Source: Lepas anatifera | Lineage: Eukaryota; Arthropoda; Thecostraca; Lepadidae | Reading direction: 5' to 3' | Assembly: GCA_034440635.1 (NCBI GenBank) | Contig: JAOTON010002091.1 | Location: forward strand, 1,019,422-1,083,421 | DNA: 64,000 nt | Shown: in pieces, positions 1-11,795 of the stretch | Numbering within the stretch: position 1 is the first letter of the stretch | Layout of the letters: each line of letters begins with the position of its first letter | Translations under genes and position numbers: made by a program | Notes under the pieces: model-generated | What the model was told of the DNA's origin: nothing | The model's database searches: none | What the model saw: the letters and a program-made list of their open reading frames with translations, nothing else

Positions 1-950
1 ATCGGAGTGGATTCGTAATTACTACCCCAAACCATTGCACAATAATTTAGATGGGGCAATATAAGGCGTTATACAAATGAGTGAGTTCGTGCGATGATAG
101 GAAATACTTGGCTCTGCTCATGATTCCTAAATTTCTACTTATAATCGAGACACATGAAGGATGTGCGAATTCCATTGCTTTTGTCAATATAAACGCCAAG
201 ATACTTTACAGTTCTTCACGTTTAGCTGCATTCCATTTAGTCTTACATCAAAATTTCTAATGTTAGCGCTAGAATAAAGCTGATAATGGATTTTGAAGCA
301 TTTAGAGACAAACCATTGGACTGAAACCATTTTGACACTTCTGGAAGAACTTTATGGATTTTTGACTGTACACTTCTCCATCATCCCCGAGATTATAATA
401 GCAGTATCATCTGCAAATAAGTAAAATCTAGTTTCTATGGACACTGATACAGATCATTAATGTATATAATAAATAACAGTGGTCCTGTATTGATCCCTGT
501 GGTACTCCCGTCCTTAATTGTTTTGCATGAGAGATGACCCCCTTAATTTTAGACCTCTGAAATCTGTTAGTTAGATATGAAGAAATAATATTATAAATTT
601 ACCCTTAATACCATGTGATTTAATTTTTGATAGTATGCCTAGACTAACCGTATCGAATGCTTTTTAAGTCTAAATAAATTCCACATGATGTGTTACCTTT
701 TCTAAGATTTTGTTGCCTCGTAAAGATGTACGGGCATGTACGTATTGTTTTTCTAAGCCGAACTGAAATGAATATAAGATGTTATTTTCGATCAAATAAT
801 CAGATATATATTGGTTAGTACCCGTTAAATTTTGGAGATGAGTAACAATGAATGGGTCTATAGTTCGTAAATCTATCTTTTTCACCTGATTTAAATATAG
901 GACCACTACTGTTCTTTTAACATCTTTGGGAATATACCTTTCTTAAGACA
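1..950 (-). mobile_element. Degenerate LINE reverse transcriptase, continuing past the left edge
   Basis: Reading the minus strand from about 950 down to 1 gives a non-LTR retrotransposon reverse transcriptase broken by stops and frameshifts. In order I see a GIFPKDVK-like entry near 930, QFGLEK near 760, KAFDTV near 640 (RT motif with the first catalytic Asp), TGVPQGSI followed after a frameshift by GPLLFIIYINDL near 460-520, FADDTA near 390-405 (catalytic Asp pair), and KYLGVYID-like residues near 190. This order is diagnostic of RT in CR1/L2/Jockey-type LINEs. The element's 3' part lies before base 1. It is a dead copy with many in-frame stops. The clade is not certain without a tree. Confidence 0.85.
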
Positions 951-1229
951 TAGGTTGAAAAATATGTCAAATTACAAGACAACTTTTTATGTACGATAGA
1001 ATCTTTGTGCAATTCCATCAATGCCACCACCCACTTTTTTAGTGATTTGATGATATTTTCTATCTGTTGTTGGTTTGTTGAAAGTTCGCCGTAAATAGGG
1101 TGGGATTGAGAATCTGACCTCTAAAATGTCATATCAGGTCGCGGGAACAGAGAGTGATGGTTTTGCCAATAACTTATCACTTAATTGAGATAAAGCTCCC
1201 ATTTTGCTTGCATTGTGCATATATTGTCA
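951..1229. other. Unassigned stretch after the LINE
   Basis: AT-rich and non-repetitive to the eye. I see no protein similarity or terminal repeats. It may be more of the LINE body on the minus strand, too decayed to read. Confidence 0.4.
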
Positions 1230-1653
1230 CGGGGAGTCTATGGATATGCAGCATGACCATACCAGGTCACTCTGTGACCCTGACCTAGCTCGAGGTCAGG
1301 TCATTTTCACTATTTGACCTAGCAAGGTCATATTATACATCAATAGATTTTCCGCGATGAGAGAAATCTAATGATGCACAAAGATTTTCTCTACGTCCCC
1401 TGAGAGCAGATCTAGAGAGGGAAACGTACACTGCTCTGTTGTAAGCCTATGGACCCTTCTTTGACCTATGCTGACCTCAATATTGACCTGACATAAAAAT
1501 TCGTCGTGTAAAATCTATTTGTCTTGTCAAGAGCTTTCGAATGCCGGCCGTAATTTTCCTTTCGCTTTCGTGGGGAACGAAATACGGAGGGGGGCGAAAA
1601 ACGCAGCCCTACTGGGCGTGTCATGCAAGGGACCCCAGCGGGGCGCGTGTTAA
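1230..1653 (+). mobile_element. Partial TGACCT-rich TTAA element (family G)
   Basis: The block carries many TGACCT/AGGTCA half-sites (for example 1258-1330) and ends in a GC-rich tail with GGGGCGCGTGTTAA whose TTAA is at 1650-1653, as in the better copies at 34.9, 48.0 and 4.5 kb. The left terminus is not recognisable, so the copy is truncated. No coding capacity is seen. Confidence 0.55.
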
Positions 1654-2383
1654 ATAACTTACGGAGCACTCAGGATGCACCTTCATGGAAGAAAATTGCT
1701 CGGGGTCATCTCTGTTCACCGAACTACAACGTTATATCCACTGGAATGTAAGGCCGAGTCTTGACCTTCAATGCTTTTTCCTGCGTTCCTGTGGACGTAG
1801 CTTGCAAGTTAGGCATGCTATGGCCGGATTTGACCTTCTGTTCCCCTGGGTGACCTGTTATGACCTTCAAAAACCTGTTACCTTGTTCGATCCTCTGTGA
1901 TCTTGTGCGATATATATGGGGTCTTGCCCATTTTACCTCAAGTTCTGACGATAAACTTGGTCTAGGGATAAAAAACAGTTATAATGTGATTAGAACGTTA
2001 GAATGTGGATTCAACGTTCAAAAGTATCCTCAAAAGGTTAATGCTAGACATTTTCGCCGAATTCAAATATTGGCTTCCCCCGGTCTGCAACCATGTCCTG
2101 ATCGCTTTGATACCCATATAATTGTGCTGTGATTATGTGTGATTATATGTGATTATGTAATTATGGGTGAGTGTGCAATTATGTACAATATATCCTGGCC
2201 AACAGTAGCCGGATCAGAAAACGTAGCGATGAAAGGACAACAATTATGCGTTTTAAGCTGACTTGGAAAGGGATCTGATAACCTAAGAATCTTAGGCTAA
2301 GATAACAAACATTGATACATTGAAATATTGATCGCAAGCTGTCTTGAAGGGCGACTGGGTGGCCTTTAACGAGAAGCTCTACC
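1654..2383. other. Unassigned sequence with scattered TGACCT motifs
   Basis: TGACCTT motifs recur at 1761-1875 but no terminal repeats can be paired. A short tandem of GTGATTATGT-like units sits at about 2128-2165. No credible gene. Confidence 0.4.
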
Positions 2384-2815
2384 TTAAAGGGAATGTGGCG
2401 CCTTGGTCGAATCCCGGAATTCAGTGTAATTAAAGGCATTTTACTTAAAAAATCATGAAAAGTTCCATGATTTTTTTCTGAAAAAATGTACAATAAGCTG
2501 AATATTTTGATATTTAAAATGCTCCTCTATGATAAGAAATAAACCCCTGCTTGTGCATGACGTCAAGGTCTGGCAACTACTACCATATTCAAAAGGCTTC
2601 TATAGCTTGACTGCTCACCGTGACGTCAGCATGGCGTCACGCCAACAGCTGGCAACTGTGGCCGGCTCCTTGGGTACATTTTGGATACATTTCAGGTAGG
2701 TTTTTAGCTTTTCTCTACGAACATTTCGAGTTCCAAGACAAATGATGTGTTGAGTAACGCGTTTTCCGGTATGTTTTACAGCTTGGCTATCTTAATTAAA
2801 ATCACGTGATAAAAA
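2384..2815 (+). mobile_element. TTAA MITE family 1, copy 1 (right end decayed)
   Basis: It starts with TTAAAGGGAATGTGGCGCC, shares the body of the better copies (AAAATGTACAATAAGCT, the CTCCTCTA box, GACGTCAGCATGGCGTCAC, a TTCGAGTTCCAAGACAAATGA box, TTGGCTATCTTAATTAAAATC) and decays just after the AATCACGTG box near 2810. The right terminal repeat cannot be seen. Non-coding. Confidence 0.8.
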
Positions 2816-3026
2816 CTAGAATCCCAATGGCACAGGGTTAGAAATTCAGGTACTAAATTGTGGGCAGGGTGCAAGTCTGAGTTTTGAGAATATTATATTT
2901 TCTTTTCTGGTTTCCCCAGATTTCCTCAACCATGATTGTCAGATCAGGTTTTTTCATCTTTGCAGTGCAGCTATCTGGTAACAACAATGGCTAATTCTAA
3001 AGAATCTGTTTTGAATACTCGTATGC

Positions 3027-3135
3027 ATTAACACGCGCATTGACGGGGGTCTAAACCACCTTCGCTTTGACGAGGGGGGCGGGTACCCCCTAAGATCTCG
3101 AGAACCACGGTAGGTAGCGAAAAACGGTAAACGGC
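3027..3135 (-). mobile_element. Terminal fragment of a family G element
   Basis: From TTAACACGCGCATTGACGG, through the CCACCTTCGCTTTGACG box, to CGGTAAACGGCGTTGGG this matches, on the opposite strand, the right end of the full element at 34864-35717. Only the outer 110 bases are present. It directly abuts a MITE fragment. Confidence 0.7.
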
Positions 3136-3137
3136 GT

Positions 3138-3874
3138 TGGGCCGTACTTTTAGCCGACAGTAACGACACCACTCATGATTTCTCTGAAAAATGTACAATA
3201 CGCTGAATATTTTCCATCTATACACATATATTGCCAGTATAAAAAACATACATAAGGCATACACAGCTAGGTAAATTAAAACATTGCAGTCATTCTCAAG
3301 AAACTCATCTGTTATCTCACAGGTGCACACCCCTCACCCCTCTCGCTTGGCATCATCGTCAGTATTAATTATCCTCATCAGACATCACTCATTTGCAGCC
3401 GCTGAAGTGGTGGGACATGACATGCTACAATGAATAAGATAAAAAAAGAAAAAAGAGGATAATGGGGACATAAAAATTAAATAACGTAAAATAAAGGCGG
3501 GGATTGGGTGGCGTACAATAGATCGGTACAATAGATTTTGATTTTTAAAATACTCCTCTAGGCAAAGAAATAAATATCTGCCTGTGGATGATGTCATAAT
3601 CTGACAACCACTACCATACTCGAAACGCTTCAGGGGCTTCGATTGGCTGATGCTCATCGTGACGTCAGCATATGTCGTCACACCAGCAGCTCACAACAAT
3701 GGCCGCCTGGCGAAGGGTACATGAAAGGTAAATTTCGGGCAGGTTTTATCTTTTTTTACGGAACTATCGAGTTCCATGACAAATGATATATAGAGTACCG
3801 GGTTTTCCGACTTGCTTTACAACTTGGCTATCTCAGTTAAAATCACGTTATAACGGTGCCGCATTTCCTTTTAA
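3138..3874 (+). mobile_element. TTAA MITE family 1, copy 2, interrupted
   Basis: Left body 3138-3215 (ACTTTTAGCCGACAGTAACG, then ACTCATGATTTCTCTGAAAA) and right body 3525-3874 (ACTCCTCTAGGCAAAGAAAT, then GACGTCAGCATATGTCGTCA, ending CCGCATTTCCTTTTAAGAG) belong to one copy. About 310 unrelated AT-rich bases lie between (3216-3524). The outer left terminal repeat is missing, replaced by the family G fragment. Confidence 0.75.
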
Positions 3875-4522
3875 GAGCAGGTGATTACTCCATCGAGCCC
3901 AAACTTCCCTGCACGCATCAACCGTATCAACCGCCCGTCGTAAGGGATTGTCCATAACCAACGTAACGCTTGGGGAGAGATATAGCGTTTCGAAACGTTA
4001 CTAGGGAGGGGGCTGGTCTCGAACGTTATGTTACGCCCGCAGCCTTCGAATTCGGGAATTTAAAATTTGAAAAAAGAAGCGGGGGGGGGGTAAAAGGAAG
4101 AGGTGAATGTGTGTCGAAACGAAGGAGCGGGGAAAGGGGTCTACCCACTTTCCGACGGAGAGTTTCTGATTTCCGCCATTTTGCGGAAATGTTTCAAAAA
4201 TTTAACGGGCCATATTTTTCATTACGGATCGAACGGGACTATTGGTTGTCACACGGCGACCATCCGAGCCATGGCTGTTCAAAGCTATCCCAAAATTACT
4301 GATTTGGTCCAAGTGTCCCCGAAAGAACGATGTTTCCCTATTCACTCCTTTCAGGGAAGGAGGGAGGGGGCTAGACTCAGCGGCACGTAGTTTCTAAGGG
4401 GTCTGCCCGAGTGTCATGAAGCGTTGCATGGGAAGCGGGAGTAAAAGATCGAAACTTTGAAACTAAGGCGCAAGGACAATGATAAAAACGAGGAGTCTGC
4501 GAAGAAACACACCAAGTGCCGA
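3875..4522. other. Unassigned GC-moderate sequence
   Basis: Contains a G run near 4080-4090. Short open frames on the + strand show no recognisable motif. No paired terminal repeats seen. Confidence 0.35.
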
Positions 4523-5720
4523 TTTACCTTCGCCCGGGTGGGGGTCTTTTTAGACCCCCTCGGGTTTTTCCGAAACGACCAAAAAACGGCGGCGCGCAGC
4601 TCCGCCAAACTTGGTCTAGCTGTTCCGTCATCATTTTTACATCTTTCCTGAAAATTTCAGCTCAAGGTCATATCAGGTCAGGTCACCAGGCCAGGTGAAG
4701 TGACCTCACCTCAAAAAATGCTTAGGATCGCATGACTAAAAGAAGGGTTAATCGATCAAGTTCAAACTCATACCACATATTGGGCTCACCAGGAGCTACA
4801 ACATATGTTCCGGGATTTTTGATATTGGTGACCTAAGGTCATGTGCAGAGCATGACCTCCCCATTGTCAATACATGGGGAAAATCACGAAATGAGCTTTT
4901 CTCAGTAAGTATGGATGGAATCAACTTCAAACTTCGGTTGCGACTTGCTCTTAGCCCATTTCTGAAGCTGATACCAAAATTTTGGACTTGTGACCTTTAA
5001 AAGGTCACCTTAGGTCAAATAAGCATTTTTTGGTGTTTTTCTCTATAAATCTTGAATAAACTAAGATAGAGCTATTATTTTGTCACCAAAGTGTTTGTAT
5101 AGTCACTGGAAGTCAAATGATTTACATCATGACTATACCAGGTCAAGTTGGGTCAGACCGTTGACCTGGGTCAGGTCAAATTCTTAGATTTGACCTGGCA
5201 TAGCAATATCATATATCATTCGATTTGTATTGACAAGAGGATTTCAATGGTGCATAAACTATGGCTGTATCTTGTTTGGTTTGGAAGCTATTAGCGAAAA
5301 AGTAAACGCCCTTATGCATGGGTGGCTATGGACATTCCCAAGAATATGCCCAATATTCAGTGACCTGTAGCTCCCTAGGCTTTGACCTGACACGAAAATG
5401 AATGCCACAGTAATGAAAGAGCATCTCAAGAGCTTTCGGATGGTGTTAGAAAAATGTTTCTAGCTATCATAGTTTCTGAGATATATGAGGTTTCCTTAGT
5501 GTACCTCATATTAGCGATTTTGACCTATTTTGACCTCTGGTGACCTTGATATTGACCTGACAAGAAAAATCACCGAAGTATTTTCGATATCATTTTTGAA
5601 GAGCTTTCTATTGCCGTTTTGCGTTTTTTTCTAGCTCTCTTAGTTTTTGAGATCGTGGGGGTCTTTTTACCCCCCACCAGGGCGAAGGTGGCTCGTACCC
5701 GCCACCGGGGCAAGGGTTAA
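4523..5720 (+). mobile_element. Family G TGACCT-rich TTAA element, left arm of an inverted pair
   Basis: About 1.2 kb. It starts at TTTACCTTCGCCCGGGTGGG and ends CCACCGGGGCAAGGGTTAA (TTAA 5717-5720). Internal landmarks shared with other copies are the CCCTCGGGTTTTTCCG and CGGCGGCGCGCAGC box at 4556-4600, the AGGTCA cluster at 4665-4712, a conserved CATTGTCAATACATGGGGAA box near 4861, and TGACCT clusters at 5130-5200 and 5520-5560. No ORF. The terminal TTAA suggests piggyBac-like targeting; that is inference. Confidence 0.75.
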
Positions 5721-5874
5721 AAATCGTTAACTAGAGGATCGGAAGGATCTCGATATGTTTTAAACCCGTAACTGTTGTCACTCTGATGACATCTTATGAA
5801 ACATAGAACCTGTGTTTTCTTCAATATCGTATTTTTCTGCCGGAATAAGTGCAAAAAGTAAGGTATAATAATGG

Positions 5875-6048
5875 TTGGGGTCTAGCGACACACCAACTGG
5901 CGGAGTCATACGGCATCGCCAACTTTCACCCTGTTGGGAGGGATCGGGGGCATCAGATCGATTTATTCAGAGGCTCCGCCGAAACTTGAACCCGGGACCG
6001 GTGGCTTAGAAGACAGCTGCGCTTTCCACTGAGCCACCCATCCCCCAA
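5875..6048 (-). mobile_element. tRNA-derived SINE (family 2)
   Basis: On the minus strand: a tRNA-like head with B box GGGTTCAAGTTTCGG, a core with GTTGGCGATGCCGTATGAC, and the tail GTTGGTGTGTCGCTAGACC. The same layout recurs at 20.5, 27.4, 36.7, 40.2, 52.7, 52.9 and 56.7 kb. It sits in the spacer of the inverted family G pair. Non-coding, spread by LINE machinery. Confidence 0.8.
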
Positions 6049-6094
6049 AAGTAAGGTAGGTGTCAGGATGGTGTCAGCAGAGGTCGGAAAAATG

Positions 6095-6964
6095 TTCAAC
6101 CCTTGCCTCGGTGGCGGGTACGAGCCACCTTCGCACAGGTGAGGGGGGGGGCTAAAAAAGACTCCCACGATCTCAAAAACTAAAATAGCTAGAAAAAAGT
6201 GCAAAACGACAATTGAAAACTTTTCAGAAATTATATCGAAAATGCTTCTGTTATTTACCTGGTCAGGTCAATATCAAGGTCACCAGAGGTCAAAATAGGT
6301 CAAAATCGCTAATATGAGGTGTGCTGAGAAAACTTTCGAGACCCAGGTCAACGGTCTGACCCAACTTGACCTGATATAGTCATGATGCATATCACTTGAC
6401 TTGCAGTGACTATACAAACACTTTGGAGACAAAATAAAAGTTTCATCTTTGTTTATTAAAAATTATAGAGTAAAACACCAAAAATGCTTACTTGACCTAA
6501 GGTGACCTTTGAAAGGTCGCAAGTCTAAATTTTTGGTATCAACTTCAAAAATGGGCCAAGAGAAAATTTTAACAGATTTTTGAAGTTGATTTCATCTATA
6601 CTTACAGAGAAAAGCTCATTGCGTGATTTTCCCCATTTATTTACAATGGGGAGGTCATGCTCTGCACATGACCTTAGGTCCCCAATACAGAAATTCCCGG
6701 AAAATATATTGTAGCTCCTGGTGGGCCCAATCGATTAACACTCCTTTTAGTAATGCAGTCTTAAGCATTGTTTGAGGTGAGGTCACCTCACCTGTCATGG
6801 TGACCTGACCTGATGTGACCTTGAACTAAAAGTTTCAGGAAATATGTAAAAATGATGAAGGAACAGCTAGAATAAGTTTGGCGGCGCTGCGCGCTGCCGT
6901 TTTTTGTTACTTCGGAAAAACCCGACGGGGCTCTAAAAAGAACCCCCACCCGGGCGAATGTTAA
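6095..6964 (-). mobile_element. Family G TGACCT-rich TTAA element, right arm of the inverted pair
   Basis: It reads as the reverse complement of 4523-5720, with the same order of landmarks: the GGTGGCGGGTACGAGCCACC terminus at 6110, TGACCT clusters, the CAATGGGGAGGTCATGC box at 6644, the GGCGGCGCTGCGCGCTGCCG box at 6881 and the CCCGGGCGAATGTTAA end. It lacks about 330 bases relative to its partner. Divergence is substantial, so the pair is old or arose from two insertions. Confidence 0.75.
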
Positions 6965-9521
6965 ATGTCACCAACGGAATTTGAAACCAAACTTGTGTGA
7001 CCAAAAATGTTGAGGTGTGGCGTTATCGCGTTTATCGGGCTGGGGTTCGCACGCTCGCGACGGGCGGCGGGGGGGTGGCGGGGGCGACGTGGCGCGGGGG
7101 GGTGGCGGGGGTGACGCGATGACGCGGTGATCTGCCAGACACGCAGTGCACCTAAAGCCCTAAAACCCCGCGCAAAAGGGGGGGGCTTTTTCACCAGCAT
7201 TGTTGGCGAATTGACAGATTCTTTGACCTCTGCCTCGTGTCCTTACCTCCGTAGTTTTTAGTGGAAGGTGCTGGAACAGTCCATATTCTAGACTCAGGAA
7301 GCTACGTTTAGCTCCCATGTTGTCATCAACATCGAAAGCGCAGGGGCGGAATGAGAAGGATGAGAAGGTAATGTGGGATGCGTTCTTTTCTTTCCTTTTT
7401 ATAAAAAAATTCACTGAAAACGTCCGTGGAGGTTTCCTCCGACGACCCGTTGAACTGCATAGAACTGAATTCAGGTCCTTAAAATAAAAAAACACGGACA
7501 TCTAAAGGACGTTTTAATTCTTTTGCAATGCTTCATTGCGGGTGCTCGGGAACCCCAAAGAAACAGAAATCCACCTCCCTGACTGAAAAAGAACGGTAAA
7601 ACTGCAGGGCTAAGCTACGCGGTGGCTCAAGCGCAGCAATTTGTACCAAACTATGTTGCAGTTTTGGATGGCGTAACCTATTTTTCTGTCGGCGACAACA
7701 TGCACGAGCCTTGGTCTCTCACTTCGTTTGTTGGCGGCGAATTACTTGCATTCTCCTCCTCTCTGGTGAGTTCTTGCCTCCACCTCAGTCCATATTAGTC
7801 GTCTCAGCCATAGGCGGTTGCCGCATTTCCGAACGGAGGGAGACACATGTAGGGATGGCGCCACTTTTGGGCGCCAAAACCTCTTGCAGGGTCCGCATAC
7901 CCGCCTTAACATTTCGCCGATACTCGCATCAATCCTGTGATGGGGAAGGGAAGGTGGGGAGGGGGGGAAGGGTAGGGTTGTTTGCTGCTTCTCAATACTT
8001 GTGTATGGATCTAAGGAAGCGACATGTTCGAGCTCTCAAGGAGGCGCCGCGACCACTTCAAGGAGCGCCGAATGTCAATCGGTAGGAGCAAGGCCTCCAC
8101 TTTCCCTCCCCCTAGATCCTCCTATGGTCCCAGCAACTTAGCGAACAATTGAGTAACCCCACTGACTCAGTACTGACGAATCGTCTCATCAGACAGGCCT
8201 GACAACGTTGGCCCAGATAGTTGGTTGGTTTACGACTTTGTATTTGGCGTCCTTTGCATACCACACTTGCCCGCCCCTTAAGAATGGTCCAGATACACAT
8301 CTTCCAAGTCATGCAGTCTGTATTGGTGCCCAAGCAAACAATCACCATGTACATCAATCGCACCGTGACACAGTACATCTACTGTGGTATAATCTATGCG
8401 ACGGCAGGGGCGGATCCAGGGTCTCGCTAAGGGGGGGTGAAGCCTTGAGGGCAGCCAAACTACCACCTGCTGGTGCGCGGGGGGATGTGGCGTCCCCCGT
8501 AATCATAGTGTTGCTTTTGTGACAGTAATTACGCCAGTTGCTGATACCGTGACAAAGAGCGCTAACAAAATAAAACTGCAGAAATTCTCAGTGTGTCTCT
8601 GTTCAAACAAATAGCAATGAGACAGGGCATCTCTATCTGGACTTGTTTTGGAAGTTGAAATCGCGCACGGACGGAATTTCAAGATTTTGAGGAACAGTTT
8701 CTGTCCAGCTCATACTCTCTGCGCCCTGCAGGTAGTCATAAATCCACTATATTGTACGTGGGGCCGATTTGTTTACTTTATGCATTTGAAGACGACGCAA
8801 GCAAAATTCTGCTGCTACTTCATATAGGGCTTTTAATCGTTTTCACTCAGATGGCGTAGGAATTATCACTTTAGTCTGGACACAACCTTTTTGGCTCAAC
8901 GAGAAAAAAACAGGTGGGCAGCATGGTGAGTTATCCGCATATTCAGAACATTAAAATATATATATATATATATATATACATGATCACGTCATCGTGATCA
9001 ATTCCCATTGCTTGGCAATTTGAATTTAAATTCGAAATGCTATTCAAAAACACATCATACATTTTATTGACTAAAACAAAAACAAATCACAGGGAAGTGA
9101 CCCGACATAGACTATCAGCGTCAGAAGTTGGACAGTGTTCAACTTTTGCTTCGATGTGCTGCAACGTACTGCAGCGCGTTGCAGCAGTACATCTGTGCAC
9201 CCTAACCAAAGACGCAGTACGCTGCGGTCGACTGGCGACCTGCAACGCAGTGCAGCTGCGTGAGTCTTGGTTATTACACCGTATGAAACCAGCCAAACTG
9301 TCAGTTGCAGCTTTAGCGTAGCGTACAGCAGACGCGGCTTTACTCGCGAGTGATCAGTCAGTTGGGAAATATCAAAGGTGCGCGTGCAGAAATATTAACA
9401 GCGACAGTGGGAAGTGGCCAAGTGCACGTGAGTTTACAAAGAAAATTTCGTCGCCATTGATTTATTTTTGCTATTAGTTCAAATTGCTAACATTACAATT
9501 TATATTGGGTAAGGGTCTGGC
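6965..9521. other. Mostly unassigned; GC-rich patch, MITE-like ends, short (TA)n
   Basis: 7040-7115 is an extreme G/C patch (GGCGGGGGGGTGGCGGGGG). 7800-7890 and 8400-8515 carry GGCGCC and GGGGCGGATCCAGG motifs typical of the MITE-like families seen elsewhere in the window, without a clean partner end. A (TA)n tract lies at 8956-8978, followed by the palindrome TGATCACGTCATCGTGATCA. 9150-9260 is rich in CTGCAG/GCAGC words. I find no supported gene; the open frames show no motif. Confidence 0.4.
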
Positions 9522-10382
9522 GTCAACGTACAGTGGAGGGGGTCCTGGTTCCCCCTGATACCTAAAAAACCAAGAGGGCTAGAAAACACCCGTTTGGAGG
9601 TGTGTGGGAAGCGTTAGTAACCTACATTATGGTTAAATACAACGGCGTAGGTTAATATCTTTGAGGTCAAAAGAGGTCGTAAATGTCAAATGTGAGCTAT
9701 GCCGGAGACCGGTCAGGAAGTGCCGCGATCATGCAGAATTAAACAGGAATACACTAGATACGGACTAAATTCATACGGGGAAGATCCCACACAACGCTCT
9801 ATGAAAGATTCAGGTCAGTCATTCAAGGTCACTGGCCTATGACGTAACAGTATGACATATTCCATATAATGTACAAAATAACTGGCACTGTAGCAGCTTT
9901 TGGGCGGAAGAGAAAGGTTTGACCTTAAAAGAGGACCTTTGATCTTGACCTGTGACCTTGAAATTGACATGGAATAGCCTAACTATGAAGTCGTAGCATG
10001 CAATATGACATATTAGACAGTGTCACTGGGGTCAGTGACTTTTACCTGTGACTTTTGACCTTTATTTTGATCTTAATGTGAAGTCACTTTGACATATAAC
10101 CCGATTATATGATGCTATTATGTCACTACTTAGTCTACAGTGCAGGCGAACTGGTGCGACCGCTTAATTACTATGGTCTCAAAATATAGGTTTGAATTTG
10201 AAAGGTTATAAGTGAAAAAATTAAAAGCCTTTAAAAAAAATCCACCAACCGACGCCTTCATTAATTTTTCCTCACCTAGCCAAGTAACGTTTACCGGCGG
10301 CGAACATTTCCCCAGTCACCTCGGAAAAATAGGTGGTAGGTGGGGGGGACTTAAGAACCCCACCTCCACTGTGCGTGTTAAC
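9522..10382 (+). mobile_element. Family H TGACCT-rich TTAA element, copy 1
   Basis: About 860 bases bounded by GTACAGTGGAGGGGGTCC and CCCCACCTCCACTGTGCGTG, with GTTAAC at the right end. Order of landmarks matches 62084-63023: TAGGTTAATATCTTTGAGGT, the ACTGGCCTATGACGTAACA box, several TGACCT-type sites at 9920-10090, then the CACCTCGGAAAAATAGGTGG terminal box. Half-sites are more mutated than in other copies. No coding frame. Confidence 0.75.
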
Positions 10383-10822
10383 ACGCTACCCATTGTCAAG
10401 GTCACGGTCACAGTCAAAGTTCAAGGGTCTTGTTTTAAGCTCAAACCCTCATTTCCTGCCCAAAGGCTGCTGTAGGGCCAGCTATATTGTACATTATTGG
10501 GAATATGTCATAGGTCAGCGACCTTGAATGACCTTGGCCTCAAACTTCCAAAAAAATTGGAACTTCCCTCTATGGTCTTAGTTTCATTTAAGTGTATTCT
10601 CGTTTTTTCTGCGTTATCACGACATTTTTCAATCGGTCTCCAGCACGACCCAGATTTAACCTTGGCGACCTCGGTTGACCTTGAAGATATTGATCTAGGT
10701 CAACGAAGATTTACTATAATGTAGACGACTATTGTTTCCCACACCCCCAAACTAGCGTTTTATAACCCCCTTTTTTAGATCTCAAGGGGTTTACTTGAGG
10801 ACCCCTCCACTGCTCATGTTAA
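10383..10822 (-). mobile_element. Family H element, 3'-half copy abutting copy 1
   Basis: It starts directly at the TTAA of copy 1 and runs, in the opposite orientation, from an internal AAGGTCACGGTCACAG box to the terminal CCCCTCCACTGCTCATGTTA. It matches the last half of the 15.3-16.2 kb copy (TTGACCTTGAAGATATTGAT, TAGGTCAACGAAG). Half the element is missing at the junction. Confidence 0.7.
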
Positions 10823-11240
10823 TCCATTTTTGGCCCAGACCACCTTCCCATCATACTTTTGTCTCATTATATTTCATTCGACAGTTTTATCATGGTGAGA
10901 ATAAGAAATGCAGAAAGTTGTATTATCCTAGGTCTAAGGGTTTTTGGTATATAGATGCGACCAACAGCGTTCTCGATGTTCTCAACAGCCGAATCTTTGG
11001 TGCTACAAGCGCAGACTGAATACAGAGTAAGATCAGGAATCAAGGATATTTAATAATGTTTGGGACTACTGTACCAAGCCTGGCATCAAACTCGCGTCAG
11101 ATATTGGAGCAGACGCAGCAAGTGGGCGGCACCTATAGAAAAAGCCCCAGTTAGTTTGGTATGCTAGCATGATGGGTAACAATTTTCTGCATCACTATTT
11201 GATATTTCATACTCATTATATCTATGTTGAACCTTATGTA
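10823..11240. other. Unassigned
   Basis: No motif, repeat boundary or coding signal that I can support. Confidence 0.3.
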
Positions 11241-11795
11241 TTGAAAGGGAATGTGGCACCTTGCTCGAATCTTGGAATTTAGTGTAATTAGGCGTACTTT
11301 TAGCCGAAAATAATGAAACCTCTCGTGATTTCTCTGAAAAATCTACATTAAGCTCAATATTTTGATTTTTAAAATACTCCTCTAGGAAAAGAAATAAATA
11401 TCTGCCTGTGGATGACGTCATGATCTGGCAACCACTATCATCCTCGAAAGGCTTCAAGGGCCTCGATTGGCCGATGCTCATCGAGACGTCAGCATATGTC
11501 GTCACACCAGCAGCTCACAATGGCCGCCCGGCGAGGGGTTGATGAGGGGGCTGGTGTCAGGTAGGTTTTAGCTTTTTTCTACGGAAATATCGACTTCCAA
11601 GACAAACGAAATATGGAGTACCGAGTTTTCCGACTTGCTTTACAACTTGGCTATCTCAGTTAAAATCACGTTGTGAAGGTGCCACATTCACAACGTGGAT
11701 GTGAGAAATCATTAGTGGTTTCATTGTTTTCGGCTAAAAGTACGCCTAATTGCACCAAATTCCAGGATTAGACCAAGGTGCCACAATCCCTTTAA
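11241..11795 (+). mobile_element. TTAA MITE family 1, copy 3, with an extra inverted end
   Basis: A complete body runs from TTGAAAGGGAATGTGGCACC (11241) to GTGAAGGTGCCACATTCA (11690). About 105 bases follow (11691-11795) that are an inverted left end: GGTTTCATTGTTTTCGGCTA, AAGTACGCCTAATTGCACC, then AAGGTGCCACAATCCCTTTAA with TTAA at 11792-11795. The copy therefore has left-end sequence at both sides, the product of nested insertion or end rearrangement. Confidence 0.8.

Noticed and set aside
7020..7115. CpG-island promoter in the GC-rich patch (also 63480-63590)
   Set aside because: Extreme simple G/C runs, no start site, no linked coding exon.
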